Part shown: positions 13,312 to 22,427 of the stretch, piece after piece
Layout of the letters: each line of letters begins with the position of its first letter
Position numbering within the stretch: position 1 is the stretch's first letter
Virus record (IMG/VR): IMGVR_UViG_3300032144_000007
Location: 1 to 64,000 of that record
Origin: a virus
Reading direction: 5' to 3' (one strand)
Length of the DNA: 64,000 bases
Made by a program: the position numbers and the translations under genes
Notes under the pieces: generated by a model
What the model was told of the DNA's origin: nothing
The model's database searches: none
The model's input: only the letters and a program-made list of their open reading frames with translations

Positions 13312-13340
13312 TTGTAAAGCGGTAATCGGTCATGTATACT
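13312..13340 (+). promoter_or_regulatory. Promoter of the small HTH gene
   Basis: TTGTAA (13312-13317), a 17-base spacer and TATACT (13335-13340) make a good sigma-70-type promoter. An opposing candidate on the minus strand (TTTACA, 17-base spacer, TAGATG) overlaps it and would serve the XRE gene, so the two promoters compete. Confidence 0.5.
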
Positions 13341-13370
13341 GTTGCCACTCTCAAAAGCATGGGGACGCGC

Positions 13371-13583
13371 ATGTCGGAAGTCGATCTCGCCGCGATAATC
13401 GCTGGCCTTGAAGCCACAGGAATGTCGCGAACAGAGATCGCCACCGAAGCGAAATTGTCCCGCAATACCGTCTGGCGCATGGCGCAGGGCGAAGTCCGCG
13501 ATCCGAACTATTCCACCGTCATGCGGATAAAAAATCTGTCAGATCGACGAACTGTTCGACACGCCGAACAAAAACGGGCGTAA
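13371..13583 (+). CDS. Small HTH protein (Cro-like)
   Basis: A 70-aa protein with an HTH at residues 15-45 (MSRTEIATEAKLSRNTVWRM) and a basic tail. The ATG at 13371 was chosen over 13332, because the latter lies upstream of the TATACT -10 box, and GGGGA precedes 13371 at normal spacing. It is probably the partner of the divergent XRE protein. Confidence 0.65.
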   Translation: MSEVDLAAIIAGLEATGMSRTEIATEAKLSRNTVWRMAQGEVRDPNYSTVMRIKNLSDRRTVRHAEQKRA

Positions 13584-13619
13584 ATAGACGCGCAACTCTC
13601 TCAACAGAGGTTGCGCATC

Positions 13620-15641
13620 ATGGACATTCGCTACCGCTCGGCAAAGCAGTCCGACAAGAACCCATCCGAATACATCCTGTCCGACGAAACCGTTGATCGC
13701 TATGGCGACGTCATCGTGGCTTCCGGTTGGGATTTGTCCCACTTCAAGAACAATCCGATTGCGCTGTTCAACCACGACAGCGACGAAGTGATCGGCACGT
13801 GGGAGAACGTCCGCATCGAGGGCAAGCGCCTGATCGGCAAGCTGAAGCTTGCTGCTGAAGGCACGTCGCCGACAGTGGACAAGGTCCGCCGTCTGGTGGC
13901 GCAAGGCATCCTTCGCGCCGTTTCGGTCGGCTTCCGCCCGGTCACATATGAACCCCTCGACGAAAAGGCCGACTCGTTTTGGGGGCCGTTCCGCTACCTG
14001 AAGCAGGAACTGCTGGAAACATCCGTCGTTTCCGTCCCGGCTAATCCGAACGCTCAACAGCTTTCGATGCGCGGTGTCAGCACGACGCCGCCAGACGCGA
14101 TTGAAGGCCTGCCAGGCCTTCCGCTTCCTGTCGCACAGCAACTCTTCGGCAAGATCGCCAATGAAGAGCGCAGCGCGGCACCTGCACCCGGCAAGATCGC
14201 CGTTCCCGCTGTTATCCCATCCAAGCCAAAGGGTACTCCCATGAAAATCAGTGAAAAGATCGCTGGTGTGCAGAAGCATCTGAATGACCTTCGCAACCAG
14301 CTGACCGAACTCGTCGCCAACGACATCGAAAACCTGTCCGATGACGACGCAACGATCCTCGAAAATCTGCCGGGCGAAATCGAAGCTGCTGAAAAGCGCC
14401 TCACCAGCCTCCAGAATGCCGAACGCGCCCTCATGCCAGCCGCGCAACGCGGTGCTGCTCCGGTTGCTGATGATGATGACGAAGCACGCCCGCAGCTTCC
14501 GGCTCCGGTCGTCGTCGATAGCCCGACCAAGCTTTACACGGTCGGCCCGAAGAAGCTTCGTCCCGCCGACCTCATCATCCGTCAGGGCGTCGTCAACTTC
14601 CTCGCTCACGTCACCAAGGCATCGCCGCTGGCAATCCAGCAGAAGATGTATGGCCGTGACGAAGCGCTGGCGATGGCCGTCAAGGCAGCTGTCAATCCGG
14701 CCATGACCACGGTCACCGGTTGGGCGGCGGAACTGGTGCAGGAATCGGTCGCGGACTTCCTCGACATCCTGTATCCGGTTTCGCTCTATCCGCGCCTTGC
14801 CGCCGCTGGTGTGCGCCTGTCGTTCGACACGAACGGATCGATCAAGATTCCGTCGCGCCTGACGACGCCGAACCTTGCCGGTTCGTTCATCGCTGAAGGT
14901 GACCCGATCCCGGTCCGCCGCCTCGGCCTGACCTCGATCACCCTGACGCCGAAGAAGATGGCCGTCATCTCGACCTTCACCCGCGAGATGGCAGCACACT
15001 CGACGCCGCAGATCGAAAGCCTCATCCGTGGTGCCATGGTCGAAGACACCGCGCAGGTGATCGACACCTATCTGCTCGACGCAAACCCGGCGACCGCCGT
15101 GCGCCCGGCTGGTCTGCTGAATGGTGCGACCGATGTGCCTCCCGGCGATGAGACCGATCCGCTGGCAATGGTGGCCGACCTCAAGAACCTCGTCAAAGCC
15201 ATCATCCCGAATACCGGTGGCGTCGTCCGCAACATCGTCATCCTGCTCAACCCCGCGCAGGCGCTGTCCATCGTCACCCAACAGACCACGACCGGCGATT
15301 TCGTCTTCGCTGGCCTCACCGATCTGGGTGGCCGGATCAACGTGACGTTCATGGAATCCGGTAACGTCCCGGACAAGACGGTGATCGCACTGGATGCGAC
15401 CGACTTCGTCACGGTGACGGGCGACACGCCGGAGTTCGACGTCTCCGATCAGGCGACGCTTCACATGGAAGACACCGCACCGCTTCCCATTGCAACGGGT
15501 GCACCCGGCGCAGCGGTTGTCGCGACGCCTATCCGTTCGCTCTGGCAGACGGCTTCCATCGGCGTCCGCATGATTTGGGATATCAACTGGGCGATGCGTC
15601 GCACCGGTATGGTCGCCAAGATCACCGACGTCACTTGGTAA
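13620..15641 (+). CDS. Fused prohead protease and major capsid protein (HK97 fold)
   Basis: A 673-aa polyprotein. Residues 1 to about 180 are an S78-type prohead protease (DRYGDVIVASGWDLSHF; NPIALFNHD with the catalytic-type His; RAVSVGFRP and LETSVVSVPANPNA near the active Ser). Residues 208-300 are a helical, charged delta/scaffold-like region with coiled-coil pattern. Residues about 325-673 are the HK97-fold coat (KAAVNPAMTTVTGWAAELV; FIAEGDPIPV; RSLWQTASIGVRM). An in-frame ATG at 14241, with AAAGGG upstream, could start a separate delta-capsid protein. Such fusions are known in some phages. Confidence 0.9.
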   Translation: MDIRYRSAKQSDKNPSEYILSDETVDRYGDVIVASGWDLSHFKNNPIALFNHDSDEVIGTWENVRIEGKRLIGKLKLAAEGTSPTVDKVRRLVAQGILRAVSVGFRPVTYEPLDEKADSFWGPFRYLKQELLETSVVSVPANPNAQQLSMRGVSTTPPDAIEGLPGLPLPVAQQLFGKIANEERSAAPAPGKIAVPAVIPSKPKGTPMKISEKIAGVQKHLNDLRNQLTELVANDIENLSDDDATILENLPGEIEAAEKRLTSLQNAERALMPAAQRGAAPVADDDDEARPQLPAPVVVDSPTKLYTVGPKKLRPADLIIRQGVVNFLAHVTKASPLAIQQKMYGRDEALAMAVKAAVNPAMTTVTGWAAELVQESVADFLDILYPVSLYPRLAAAGVRLSFDTNGSIKIPSRLTTPNLAGSFIAEGDPIPVRRLGLTSITLTPKKMAVISTFTREMAAHSTPQIESLIRGAMVEDTAQVIDTYLLDANPATAVRPAGLLNGATDVPPGDETDPLAMVADLKNLVKAIIPNTGGVVRNIVILLNPAQALSIVTQQTTTGDFVFAGLTDLGGRINVTFMESGNVPDKTVIALDATDFVTVTGDTPEFDVSDQATLHMEDTAPLPIATGAPGAAVVATPIRSLWQTASIGVRMIWDINWAMRRTGMVAKITDVTW

Positions 15642-15654
15642 TTGGGGGCTCAAC

Positions 15655-16749
15655 ATGTCGAGCCTATCGCAGGAAATGGGCTTCGCGCGGACCTTCCGTC
15701 CGCGCATGCCTTCCAACGCACCACAGGCGCGTGAAGTCATCGCGCGTGGCATTGCGGCCCGTTTCATGGCGTGGGCTCGCAGGCGCTCCATCGAAGAGAT
15801 TGTCGCCGAAAAGTTCGGCGGCAATGACCTTGTCATGAAAGCAGCCGTCAACCCGGCGATGACCAATGTCCCTGGTTGGGCGCAGGAACTCGTCGGCGAT
15901 GCCATCGGCCCGTTCGTGGCGCTGGCACCACAGTCGGCTTATGCGCAGCTGGTGTTGCGCGGCGCACGCATGTCGTTCACCAACAACGGCAAGATCGCTG
16001 TTCCCGCGACCACCTTCGACACGACCGGTTCGCTGTTCGTCCCTGAAGGTGCGCCGATCCCTGTCCTGAAGGGGGTAGGGGCCGCTGCATCGCTGGAGCC
16101 ACGCAAGGCGGCGGCAATCGCCACCGCCACGCGGGAACTGGCGAAGGCGACGCCGTTCACCCTGACGTCGATGTTCGCGCAGCTGCTCGGCAACTTCGTC
16201 GCCATGCAGGGTGATGCCGTCCTGCTCGGCGCAGGGGCCGGTTCGGCATCGCAGCCGCCCGGCCTCGGCAACGGCGCAATCGCGGTGACCGCTGCAACGT
16301 CCGGCACGCCGGATGAACGGATGCTGGCCGATCTGCATGCCATGGCGTTGGCGCTGTCGGAAGAAGGTGGCCTGATCGCGCCGGTCTACATCATGAGCCA
16401 AGCCAACAAGCTGGCGGTCGATCTGGCATATGCCGGGCACGATCTCGACATCATCGCCTCTCCGGCGCTGGTCGGGGCCGAAGCTTCCACCATCCTGCTC
16501 GTCGATGCCGCCTCGTTCGTCTCGGCTGAAGGCGACACCGCCGATGTCGATATCGGCGAGGAAGCCACGCTGCACATGGAAGACGCGACGCCTTTGCCCA
16601 TCAATGCCGGAACCATGGCGACACCAGTTCGTTCGCTCTGGCAGACGGCATCGATCGGGGTGCGCGTCATCAACCAGATGGATTGGGCGATGAGCAGTGC
16701 GAACAAGGTCGCGACGCTGACCGAAGAATGGTTCGACACCACGCCTTAA
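15655..16749 (+). CDS. Second major-capsid-like protein (HK97 fold paralogue)
   Basis: A 364-aa protein aligning along its length with the coat part of the gene just upstream: KAAVNPAMTNVPGWAQELV, FVPEGAPIPV, LHMEDATPLPI and RSLWQTASIGVRV each have a near-identical counterpart there. It has no protease and no delta domain; its N-terminal 60 residues are basic and helical (FMAWARRRSIEEIV). It may be a minor coat subunit, a decoration role or the second component of a two-protein capsid. It starts 13 bases after the fusion gene stop. Confidence 0.85.
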   Translation: MSSLSQEMGFARTFRPRMPSNAPQAREVIARGIAARFMAWARRRSIEEIVAEKFGGNDLVMKAAVNPAMTNVPGWAQELVGDAIGPFVALAPQSAYAQLVLRGARMSFTNNGKIAVPATTFDTTGSLFVPEGAPIPVLKGVGAAASLEPRKAAAIATATRELAKATPFTLTSMFAQLLGNFVAMQGDAVLLGAGAGSASQPPGLGNGAIAVTAATSGTPDERMLADLHAMALALSEEGGLIAPVYIMSQANKLAVDLAYAGHDLDIIASPALVGAEASTILLVDAASFVSAEGDTADVDIGEEATLHMEDATPLPINAGTMATPVRSLWQTASIGVRVINQMDWAMSSANKVATLTEEWFDTTP

Positions 16750-16772
16750 ATCCTTTCCATGGAGGAATACCA

Positions 16773-17117
16773 ATGACCAAGGTTGTTCGTGCAGTTTACG
16801 GCCCGGTTCGCGGCATCATGACCCTGTCGGACGAAGAAGCCGACAAGGCGATCAAGGATGGATGGGCGGTCGATGCCTCGACCACCTATGCAGTCGCCGA
16901 CGATTTCGACGTCGAGAAGGCCACCAAGGCAGCAGAAGCTTTCGACAAGAAGCGCCGGGAAGCCGATGCACCGAAGGAAGAAAAGCCAGCCGCGAAGAAG
17001 GAGGCTGAAAAGCCTGTGGAACCGGTCAAGGCTGATGAAAAACCGGAAGGCGATACGACGGCCAAATCGACGGAATCCGCCGCCTATCAGACGCGGGTTT
17101 CCAAGCCGAAGGAATGA
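16773..17117 (+). CDS. Small head-associated protein, charged tail
   Basis: A 114-aa protein with a compact start (MTKVVRAVYGPVRGIMTLSD) and a long K/E/A/P-rich disordered tail. A good GGAGG site precedes the start. Placed between capsid and portal genes it is probably a head accessory protein, but no family is recognised. Confidence 0.6.
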   Translation: MTKVVRAVYGPVRGIMTLSDEEADKAIKDGWAVDASTTYAVADDFDVEKATKAAEAFDKKRREADAPKEEKPAAKKEAEKPVEPVKADEKPEGDTTAKSTESAAYQTRVSKPKE

Positions 17118-17120
17118 CCC

Positions 17121-18578
17121 ATGGCCGACAAGCCGCGTATCCGCGTCCCGGCGCATTCGCAACCTGTGAAGGCTGTTGAAGGTGAACCGCGAGATGGTCC
17201 GTGGCATGTCCACTGGCCTGACGGTCTGTTGCCGGACTCGTGGGGCCAGTATTGGAACTACTGGCAGATGGGCCGCGATCCTATCGCTGGCTTTGATGGT
17301 GTCGCGGTCGTCGAGGCATGTGTAAACGCGTATGCGCAGACAATCGCGCAATGCCCTGGCGATCACTGGCGGGCAACGCCGGATGGTGGACGTGAGCGTG
17401 TCACCAATTCGGCGCTGTCCCGCATCTTGCGGAACCCGAACAGCTACCAGACCCGGTCGGACTTCCTCCTGATGCTGGTGCGCAACCTCTACATGGATGG
17501 CAACAGCTATCATCTGGCCGAACGCAATGCCCGGTTCGAACCTTCCGCGCTGCATCCCTTCGATCCACGTCGTTCCAAGGCTGTCGTCGGCGCGGACGAA
17601 GCGATCTTCTATGAATTGGCCGGAAACAATGTGCTGGAGGGCAGCTACACCGGGCAGTTCAACAACTCGACGCTAAAGTACATCGTGCCAGCCCGCGACG
17701 TCCTGCACGTGAAGCTGGAAACAGAGCGCGACAACTGGCTGAAGGGCGTGCCGCCGCTTCGCCATGCCGGTGACGCGATCCTTGCACAGCGGATGATCGG
17801 CCAGCGGCTGATCTCCATGTTCGCTTCCATGGGCAAGCCGCCCGGCGTGATCGAAACATCCTTGAATCTGACGGCAAGCCAGATTTCCGAATTGCGCGCC
17901 AAGATCAACGAGACGTGGCGCGGCGTCGATGACATCAACTCCGGTCCGCCGATCCTGACAAACGGTTTGCAGTTCAAGGGCATCTCCATGACGGCGCAGG
18001 AAGCGGAACTCGCCAACCTGTCGAAGCTGACGCAGGACCAGATTTTCATGGTCTACGGCGTGCCGCCAGCGATCCTCGGCCTGACGGATCGTGCGACGTT
18101 CTCATCGACGGAAGCGCTGATGCAGTTCTGGCTTTCGCGCGGTCTCGGCTTTGCGATCAACCACGTCGAAACCGCCTTCGATCAGTTCTTTGGTCTCAGA
18201 GGATGGCCGGATGAGTATGTGGAACTCGACACGCGGGCGCTTCTTCGCGCGGCTTACAAGGATCGCATCGAAGGATTGGTCCGTGGCGTACAAGGCGGCG
18301 TTTACTCGCCGGACGAGGCACGAAATTCGGAAGACCTACCGAAGACGCCATATGGCAGTGAACCCCGCGTGCAGCAGCAAGTCGTGCCGTTGTCAGCATG
18401 GGCGCAAACATTGAACCAACCGGCGACGCCGCCAGCACCGGCACCCGATCCAGCGCCGCCAGCGTCGCCGGATGAAGGTGAGCCGGTCGAGGATGAAGCC
18501 AAGGCAATCGAAGATAAAAGCGTCAACTTCGACGAAAGCAAACTCATGCGAACGATCGAGGGGCAGGTATGTCACTGA
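17121..18578 (+). CDS. Phage portal protein (HK97 family)
   Basis: A 485-aa portal that would form the dodecameric ring at the capsid vertex through which DNA passes. Recognisable segments are [43 protein letters not shown] and the stem-to-crown part [20 protein letters not shown]. The C-terminus is a proline- and acid-rich tail ([20 protein letters not shown]). The gene is displaced downstream of the capsid genes; in most relatives portal precedes protease. Confidence 0.92.
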   Translation: MADKPRIRVPAHSQPVKAVEGEPRDGPWHVHWPDGLLPDSWGQYWNYWQMGRDPIAGFDGVAVVEACVNAYAQTIAQCPGDHWRATPDGGRERVTNSALSRILRNPNSYQTRSDFLLMLVRNLYMDGNSYHLAERNARFEPSALHPFDPRRSKAVVGADEAIFYELAGNNVLEGSYTGQFNNSTLKYIVPARDVLHVKLETERDNWLKGVPPLRHAGDAILAQRMIGQRLISMFASMGKPPGVIETSLNLTASQISELRAKINETWRGVDDINSGPPILTNGLQFKGISMTAQEAELANLSKLTQDQIFMVYGVPPAILGLTDRATFSSTEALMQFWLSRGLGFAINHVETAFDQFFGLRGWPDEYVELDTRALLRAAYKDRIEGLVRGVQGGVYSPDEARNSEDLPKTPYGSEPRVQQQVVPLSAWAQTLNQPATPPAPAPDPAPPASPDEGEPVEDEAKAIEDKSVNFDESKLMRTIEGQVCH

Positions 18579-19858
18579 AAGATGAATTTGATCGGCTGAC
18601 AGAAAGTGCTGGCCGAATCATCGGGCAACATCTGGACAAGATGCGCGCTTCGTTTGCTGATCTTCGTGCAGAGTTCAAGGATATTGTTCTCGACCTCAAC
18701 GAGCGTTCGAACGAGCTTCGGGACCGTCTCGCGGAACTGAAGGATGGCGCACCTGGTCGCGACGGCGAACGTGGCGAACGGGGTGATCCCGGTCCGCAAG
18801 GGCTGGCGGGCGATAGTGGGCCGCAAGGGGAGCCGGGATCGCCGGGGGAAAAAGGCGATCCCGGTCCGTCTGGCGAAAGCGGCCCGCAAGGCGAGCGCGG
18901 CGAGAAGGGTGATCCCGGCGAGAAGGGTGAGACTGGACCGCAGGGCGAGCCCGGCCCGCAAGGCGAACCGGGTGAAAAGGGCGAGCGTGGCGAAGACGGC
19001 GCGAACGGCGTTGACGGTCGCGATGGTGCGCCCGGTGAAAAGGGCGAGAAGGGTGACGCTGGCGATGCCGGTGAGCGTGGCGAAACCGGGCCGCAGGGTG
19101 AGCGCGGCATGGATGGTGCCGATGGCGAGCGCGGTGAAAAAGGTGATCCCGGCGATATCGGTCCGCAAGGTGAGAAGGGCGAGCGTGGCGATCCCGGTGA
19201 GCGCGGCGAGCAGGGCGAACGCGGCCTTCAGGGTGAGCGTGGCGAGATCGGACCAGTCGGCCCGGTAGGGGACACCGGCCCGCGTGGATTCCGTGGCGAG
19301 CAGGGACCGCCCGGTCCGCAAGGTGAGCGTGGCATTCAGGGCGAGCAGGGCACGATCCCGGACATCCATGTTTGGGAACCGGGCAGTGTCGCGCTGAAGG
19401 GCCATCTCTACAGCCATAAAGGATCGACCTTCTACGCCAAGGCGATCACGGCACATGCACCGGATGATGACAACGAAGCATGGGCGATGGTCGCGCAGAA
19501 GGGCGACGATGCCTATCCCGGCATTGCCAAGGGCCGCTTCGATCCCGACAGCGAATATCGCGCCCGCGATTGCGTCGCTCATGACGGATCGTTGTGGATG
19601 GCGAAGCATGACAATCCCGGCCAGTGCCCCGGTGAAGGCTGGATGCTTGCCGCCAAGGCCGGATCGAAGGGCAAGCCGGGTGATGCCGGTCCGCCCGGAC
19701 CAGCCGGTCCGCGTGGCGCTACAGGTCGTGGTTTCGCTGGTGAGCCAGAACTGGACTTGAAGAACTTCCGCTGGATCATCCCGACGACAGACGGTGATCC
19801 GATCATTCTTGACATGAAGCCTATGTTCCAGCGCTTCCTTGACGAGACCAACCCATGA
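18569..19858 (+). CDS. Collagen-like structural protein
   Basis: A 429-aa protein. Residues 1-55 are a coiled-coil-like helix ([20 protein letters not shown]). Residues about 58-270 are continuous G-X-Y triplets rich in GER, GDP and GPQ, expected to form a collagen triple helix. A globular part follows ([18 protein letters not shown]; repeats of W and Y as in small carbohydrate-binding folds), then a second short G-X-Y stretch and an acidic tail. It overlaps the portal gene by 10 bases. It is probably a trimeric head fibre exposed on the virion. Confidence 0.85.
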   Translation: MSLKDEFDRLTESAGRIIGQHLDKMRASFADLRAEFKDIVLDLNERSNELRDRLAELKDGAPGRDGERGERGDPGPQGLAGDSGPQGEPGSPGEKGDPGPSGESGPQGERGEKGDPGEKGETGPQGEPGPQGEPGEKGERGEDGANGVDGRDGAPGEKGEKGDAGDAGERGETGPQGERGMDGADGERGEKGDPGDIGPQGEKGERGDPGERGEQGERGLQGERGEIGPVGPVGDTGPRGFRGEQGPPGPQGERGIQGEQGTIPDIHVWEPGSVALKGHLYSHKGSTFYAKAITAHAPDDDNEAWAMVAQKGDDAYPGIAKGRFDPDSEYRARDCVAHDGSLWMAKHDNPGQCPGEGWMLAAKAGSKGKPGDAGPPGPAGPRGATGRGFAGEPELDLKNFRWIIPTTDGDPIILDMKPMFQRFLDETNP

Positions 19859-20748
19859 ACGTGATGCCGAAGAGTGATGACCTCGAAAAGAGCAGGGCGG
19901 CGCGAGTCCTCCTTGTTCCAGAGGAAGGTCATGACTTCATCGGCAGTGAACTTCACGAACTTCTCTATGACCTCGATCGTCAAAAACTGCTCGTCAACGG
20001 CGTCGATCTCGTCGAGGAAGCGCCGCTGGACGGCAAGACCTACGGTCGGAACATGGGGGCATGGGTAACCGTTGGCGGCGGCGGGGGCGGCGGCGGCACT
20101 GGCGATGGATCGCAGGGGCCACCCGGCCCGCCCGGTCCACCGGGGCCGCAAGGCCCGAAGGGCGACACAGGCGCGACAGGTCCAAAAGGCGACACAGGAC
20201 TTCAAGGGCCACAGGGACCGCAGGGCATTCAAGGTCCGCCCGGCGCTGACGGCATTGATGGCGCAGACGGCGCACCCGGCGCGCAAGGTCCGCAAGGCGA
20301 TCCCGGACCACAGGGGCCGGAAGGTCCGCAGGGTCCGCAGGGCGATACCGGCGCACCCGGACTTCCCGGTATGGACGGCGTTTCGATGACATCCGGTAGC
20401 GGTGATCCGACCGCGCCAGGGCAGGAGATCGGCGACAGCTATGTCGATAGCGACACTGGCGCGATCTGGACATGGGATGGAACAAGCTGGACCAGCACAG
20501 GCGGTAGTCTTGAAGGTCCAGCCGGACCGCAGGGGCCACAAGGTGATCCCGGCGCACAAGGGCCAGAAGGTCCGCAGGGCGAGCCCGGCCCGCAGGGCAT
20601 CCAAGGTCCACAAGGGCCGCAAGGCATTCAAGGTCCAGCCGGGCCGGGACTACCGTTGCCGCCATCTGACGGCAAGACTTATGCGATGAAGAACGGTGTC
20701 TGGACCGAAATCATCATCCCGACAACGATGGACGCGATAGGTGCATGA
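19855..20748 (+). CDS. Second collagen-like protein
   Basis: A 297-aa protein. After an N-terminal globular segment of about 75 residues there is a Gly-rich linker ([11 protein letters not shown]) and G-X-Y repeats at about 85-175, a short linker with two Trp ([16 protein letters not shown]), a second G-X-Y block and the C-terminal motif [15 protein letters not shown]. The DGKTYxxxxGxW motif also occurs before the linker ([13 protein letters not shown]), so the protein is internally duplicated. Its ATG overlaps the upstream stop. It is probably a fibre partner of the first collagen-like protein. Confidence 0.8.
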   Translation: MNVMPKSDDLEKSRAARVLLVPEEGHDFIGSELHELLYDLDRQKLLVNGVDLVEEAPLDGKTYGRNMGAWVTVGGGGGGGGTGDGSQGPPGPPGPPGPQGPKGDTGATGPKGDTGLQGPQGPQGIQGPPGADGIDGADGAPGAQGPQGDPGPQGPEGPQGPQGDTGAPGLPGMDGVSMTSGSGDPTAPGQEIGDSYVDSDTGAIWTWDGTSWTSTGGSLEGPAGPQGPQGDPGAQGPEGPQGEPGPQGIQGPQGPQGIQGPAGPGLPLPPSDGKTYAMKNGVWTEIIIPTTMDAIGA

Positions 20749-21302
20749 TGTCGAACAACTGGTTTGTTCTCACTGTTGATCGGACGACCCTTCCGGGCGA
20801 TCTGTTGCCGATGTTCAAGACGCATTGCCGGGTGACGTTCGCAGACGATGACGCCTACCTGACGCTGTGCCTGCAACGGTCCATCGATCTGTTTGAACGT
20901 CATGCCGGATGGTTCGTGTTCGGCAACACGACCGTTTGGGTGCCGCTGGTGACATCAACGACGACTCGCGTCGCACTACCGGTGCAGCCTGTCTCCGACT
21001 TCATCGTCACGCTCGACAGCGTCGATATCTCAGACGAGTACCGGATGCTTCGCGGATCGACGGCAACGACGCCATGGTATCTTGAGCGCAAGGACGGCGG
21101 CGTCATTCCGTCAGGGCTGGAGAACACGCTGACGGTAGGCTATGCGGCCATGGCCGACCTTCCGCCATCGGTCATCGACATCGCTTTCAGGATCGGAGGA
21201 TTCTTCTATGAGAACCGCGAGTCGATCTCGTCCTACACCCTCGATCAGGTGCCACAGTGGATGAACGATCTGCTCCTTGGAAACTGGATACCACGAGCAT
21301 GA
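20745..21302 (+). CDS. Head-tail connector (gp6-like)
   Basis: A 185-aa protein. The N-terminal segment ([38 protein letters not shown]) has the helical DNA-tunnel connector pattern of HK97 gp6-like proteins, and a later part ([20 protein letters not shown]) is the usual closing helix. It would sit below the portal. It overlaps the collagen gene by ATGA; a second ATG follows immediately at 20748. Confidence 0.75.
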   Translation: MMSNNWFVLTVDRTTLPGDLLPMFKTHCRVTFADDDAYLTLCLQRSIDLFERHAGWFVFGNTTVWVPLVTSTTTRVALPVQPVSDFIVTLDSVDISDEYRMLRGSTATTPWYLERKDGGVIPSGLENTLTVGYAAMADLPPSVIDIAFRIGGFFYENRESISSYTLDQVPQWMNDLLLGNWIPRA

Positions 21303-21311
21303 GGACTCCAC

Positions 21312-21740
21312 ATGAGCGCGAAACTGAAAACGGTCGAATTGCAGAATCGGAGAAAATCCGAAAGCGCAGCGACAGTCGTCGCGATCCGGGAATCCTCGAT
21401 AGCGACACTCGCAGCCCATGGGCTCTTGGACGCCGAACAGGTCTCAGCAGCACTGCACTTTCGCGACCTATGGGAACGCTATATCAGCCTGTCCAGACCA
21501 ACGATGGCCTTCGAACGCATCGATCGATCCCATACCCCGGACGGCCAAAGCGCCAAGGCTGATGCCAAGAAGGCGCTTGCCCATATCCGCCAAACGACAG
21601 GCGTCTATGGCTTCCAACTTCTCGCGAAGGTTTGCGGTGACGGCTATCACATTCGCGACCTCTACAGCGGTCGTCGAGATCGCGATACTCACACTGATCT
21701 TTTGCGTATTCTTCTGACGCAGATCGCGTCATCGCGTTGA
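21312..21740 (+). CDS. Hypothetical protein, possibly DUF6456-like
   Basis: A 142-aa helical basic protein. VSAALHFRDLWERYISLSRP, then IDRSHTP, and the C-terminal LLAKVCGDGYHIRDLYSGRR recall DUF6456-type domains that I know from rhizobia and their phages; this is a weak match. It is followed by its own strong terminator, and it interrupts the connector genes, so it looks like an inserted regulatory gene. Confidence 0.5.
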   Translation: MSAKLKTVELQNRRKSESAATVVAIRESSIATLAAHGLLDAEQVSAALHFRDLWERYISLSRPTMAFERIDRSHTPDGQSAKADAKKALAHIRQTTGVYGFQLLAKVCGDGYHIRDLYSGRRDRDTHTDLLRILLTQIASSR

Positions 21741-21796
21741 CCTTCGTGCACGCTTGGCGCATGGTTATGGCATTCCTGATAACTGTCAGATGAGAG

Positions 21797-21824
21797 CCCC
21801 CCGGTCACCAACCGGGGGGTTTTT
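21797..21824 (+). terminator. Strong intrinsic terminator inside the head operon
   Basis: CCCCCCGGT-CACCA-ACCGGGGGG is a perfect 9-bp stem followed by TTTTT. It lies between two head-tail connector genes on the same strand, so late transcription must pass it by antitermination, partial readthrough or a new promoter. Confidence 0.9.
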
Positions 21825-21844
21825 CTTTGTGCGCGAGGTGAGCC

Positions 21845-22195
21845 ATGCCAGCCAAGTTCGGCGCGGGACAAATGCGCGATCTCATGTCGTTCCAGAGCCG
21901 CGAAGTCCTGAATGACGGATACGGGAACCGTGTCGCTGGCGACTTCGTCGAGCGCTTCCGCGACAACGCGAAGATCACGAACCTTCGGGGTAGCGAAAGC
22001 GTCATGGCCGCGCGCCTCGATAGCCGCAACGTCGCCCTGATGCAGGTGCGGACGTCGCAGCAGATGGGGACGGTAACGACAGACTGGCGCGTCGTCGATG
22101 TGCGCCGGGGCGTTGAATACAACATCCGGGAAATCCACCAAGACCGTTCGACCGCCATTTACGAAATGATGATCGAAACCGGTGTCGCAACGTGA
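21845..22195 (+). CDS. Head-tail adaptor (SPP1 gp16-like)
   Basis: A 116-aa protein with the layout of phage head-closure proteins: MRDLMSFQSREVLNDGYGN at the start, then beta strands ending in WRVVDVRRGVEYNIREI. It would form the stopper ring joining head and tail. A typical ribosome site (GAGGTGAGCC) precedes it. Confidence 0.8.
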   Translation: MPAKFGAGQMRDLMSFQSREVLNDGYGNRVAGDFVERFRDNAKITNLRGSESVMAARLDSRNVALMQVRTSQQMGTVTTDWRVVDVRRGVEYNIREIHQDRSTAIYEMMIETGVAT

Positions 22196-22205
22196 GGAAG
22201 CAAAC

Positions 22206-22427
22206 ATGTGGGTACGGTTCATCAACACCTTCAACTGGCGTCCGCGTCCCGGTGTCATTCAGGCGTTCACACCCGGCACGGAAGCAAGCGTCACCCATGA
22301 CTGTGGCGAGCAGGCTGTCGCAGGCGGCTATGCGGTGAAGCTGAAAGCCCCACGGCGCGGCGAGAAGAAGCAGGCTGTCAAGGAAACACCGACAGAGGAA
22401 GCGAAAGCGGATGGCACTGACGGCTAA
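22206..22427 (+). CDS. Hypothetical small connector-region protein
   Basis: A 73-aa protein: an N-terminal beta-type core (MWVRFINTFNWRPRPGVIQA) and a lysine/glutamate-rich disordered tail. The start at 22206 follows GAGGAAG at normal spacing. It overlaps the next gene by 17 bases. No family recognised. Confidence 0.55.
   Translation: MWVRFINTFNWRPRPGVIQAFTPGTEASVTHDCGEQAVAGGYAVKLKAPRRGEKKQAVKETPTEEAKADGTDG

Noticed and set aside
13539-15905. 788-aa open frame on the minus strand, opposite the capsid fusion
   Set aside because: It mirrors a strongly supported protease/capsid gene, has a His/Arg/Asp-rich unnatural composition and no ribosome site; it is a shadow frame of high-GC coding DNA.
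18745-19360. Tandem repeat or CRISPR-like array
   Set aside because: The short repeats are codons for Gly-X-Y collagen triplets in one open frame, with no spacer-repeat pattern.
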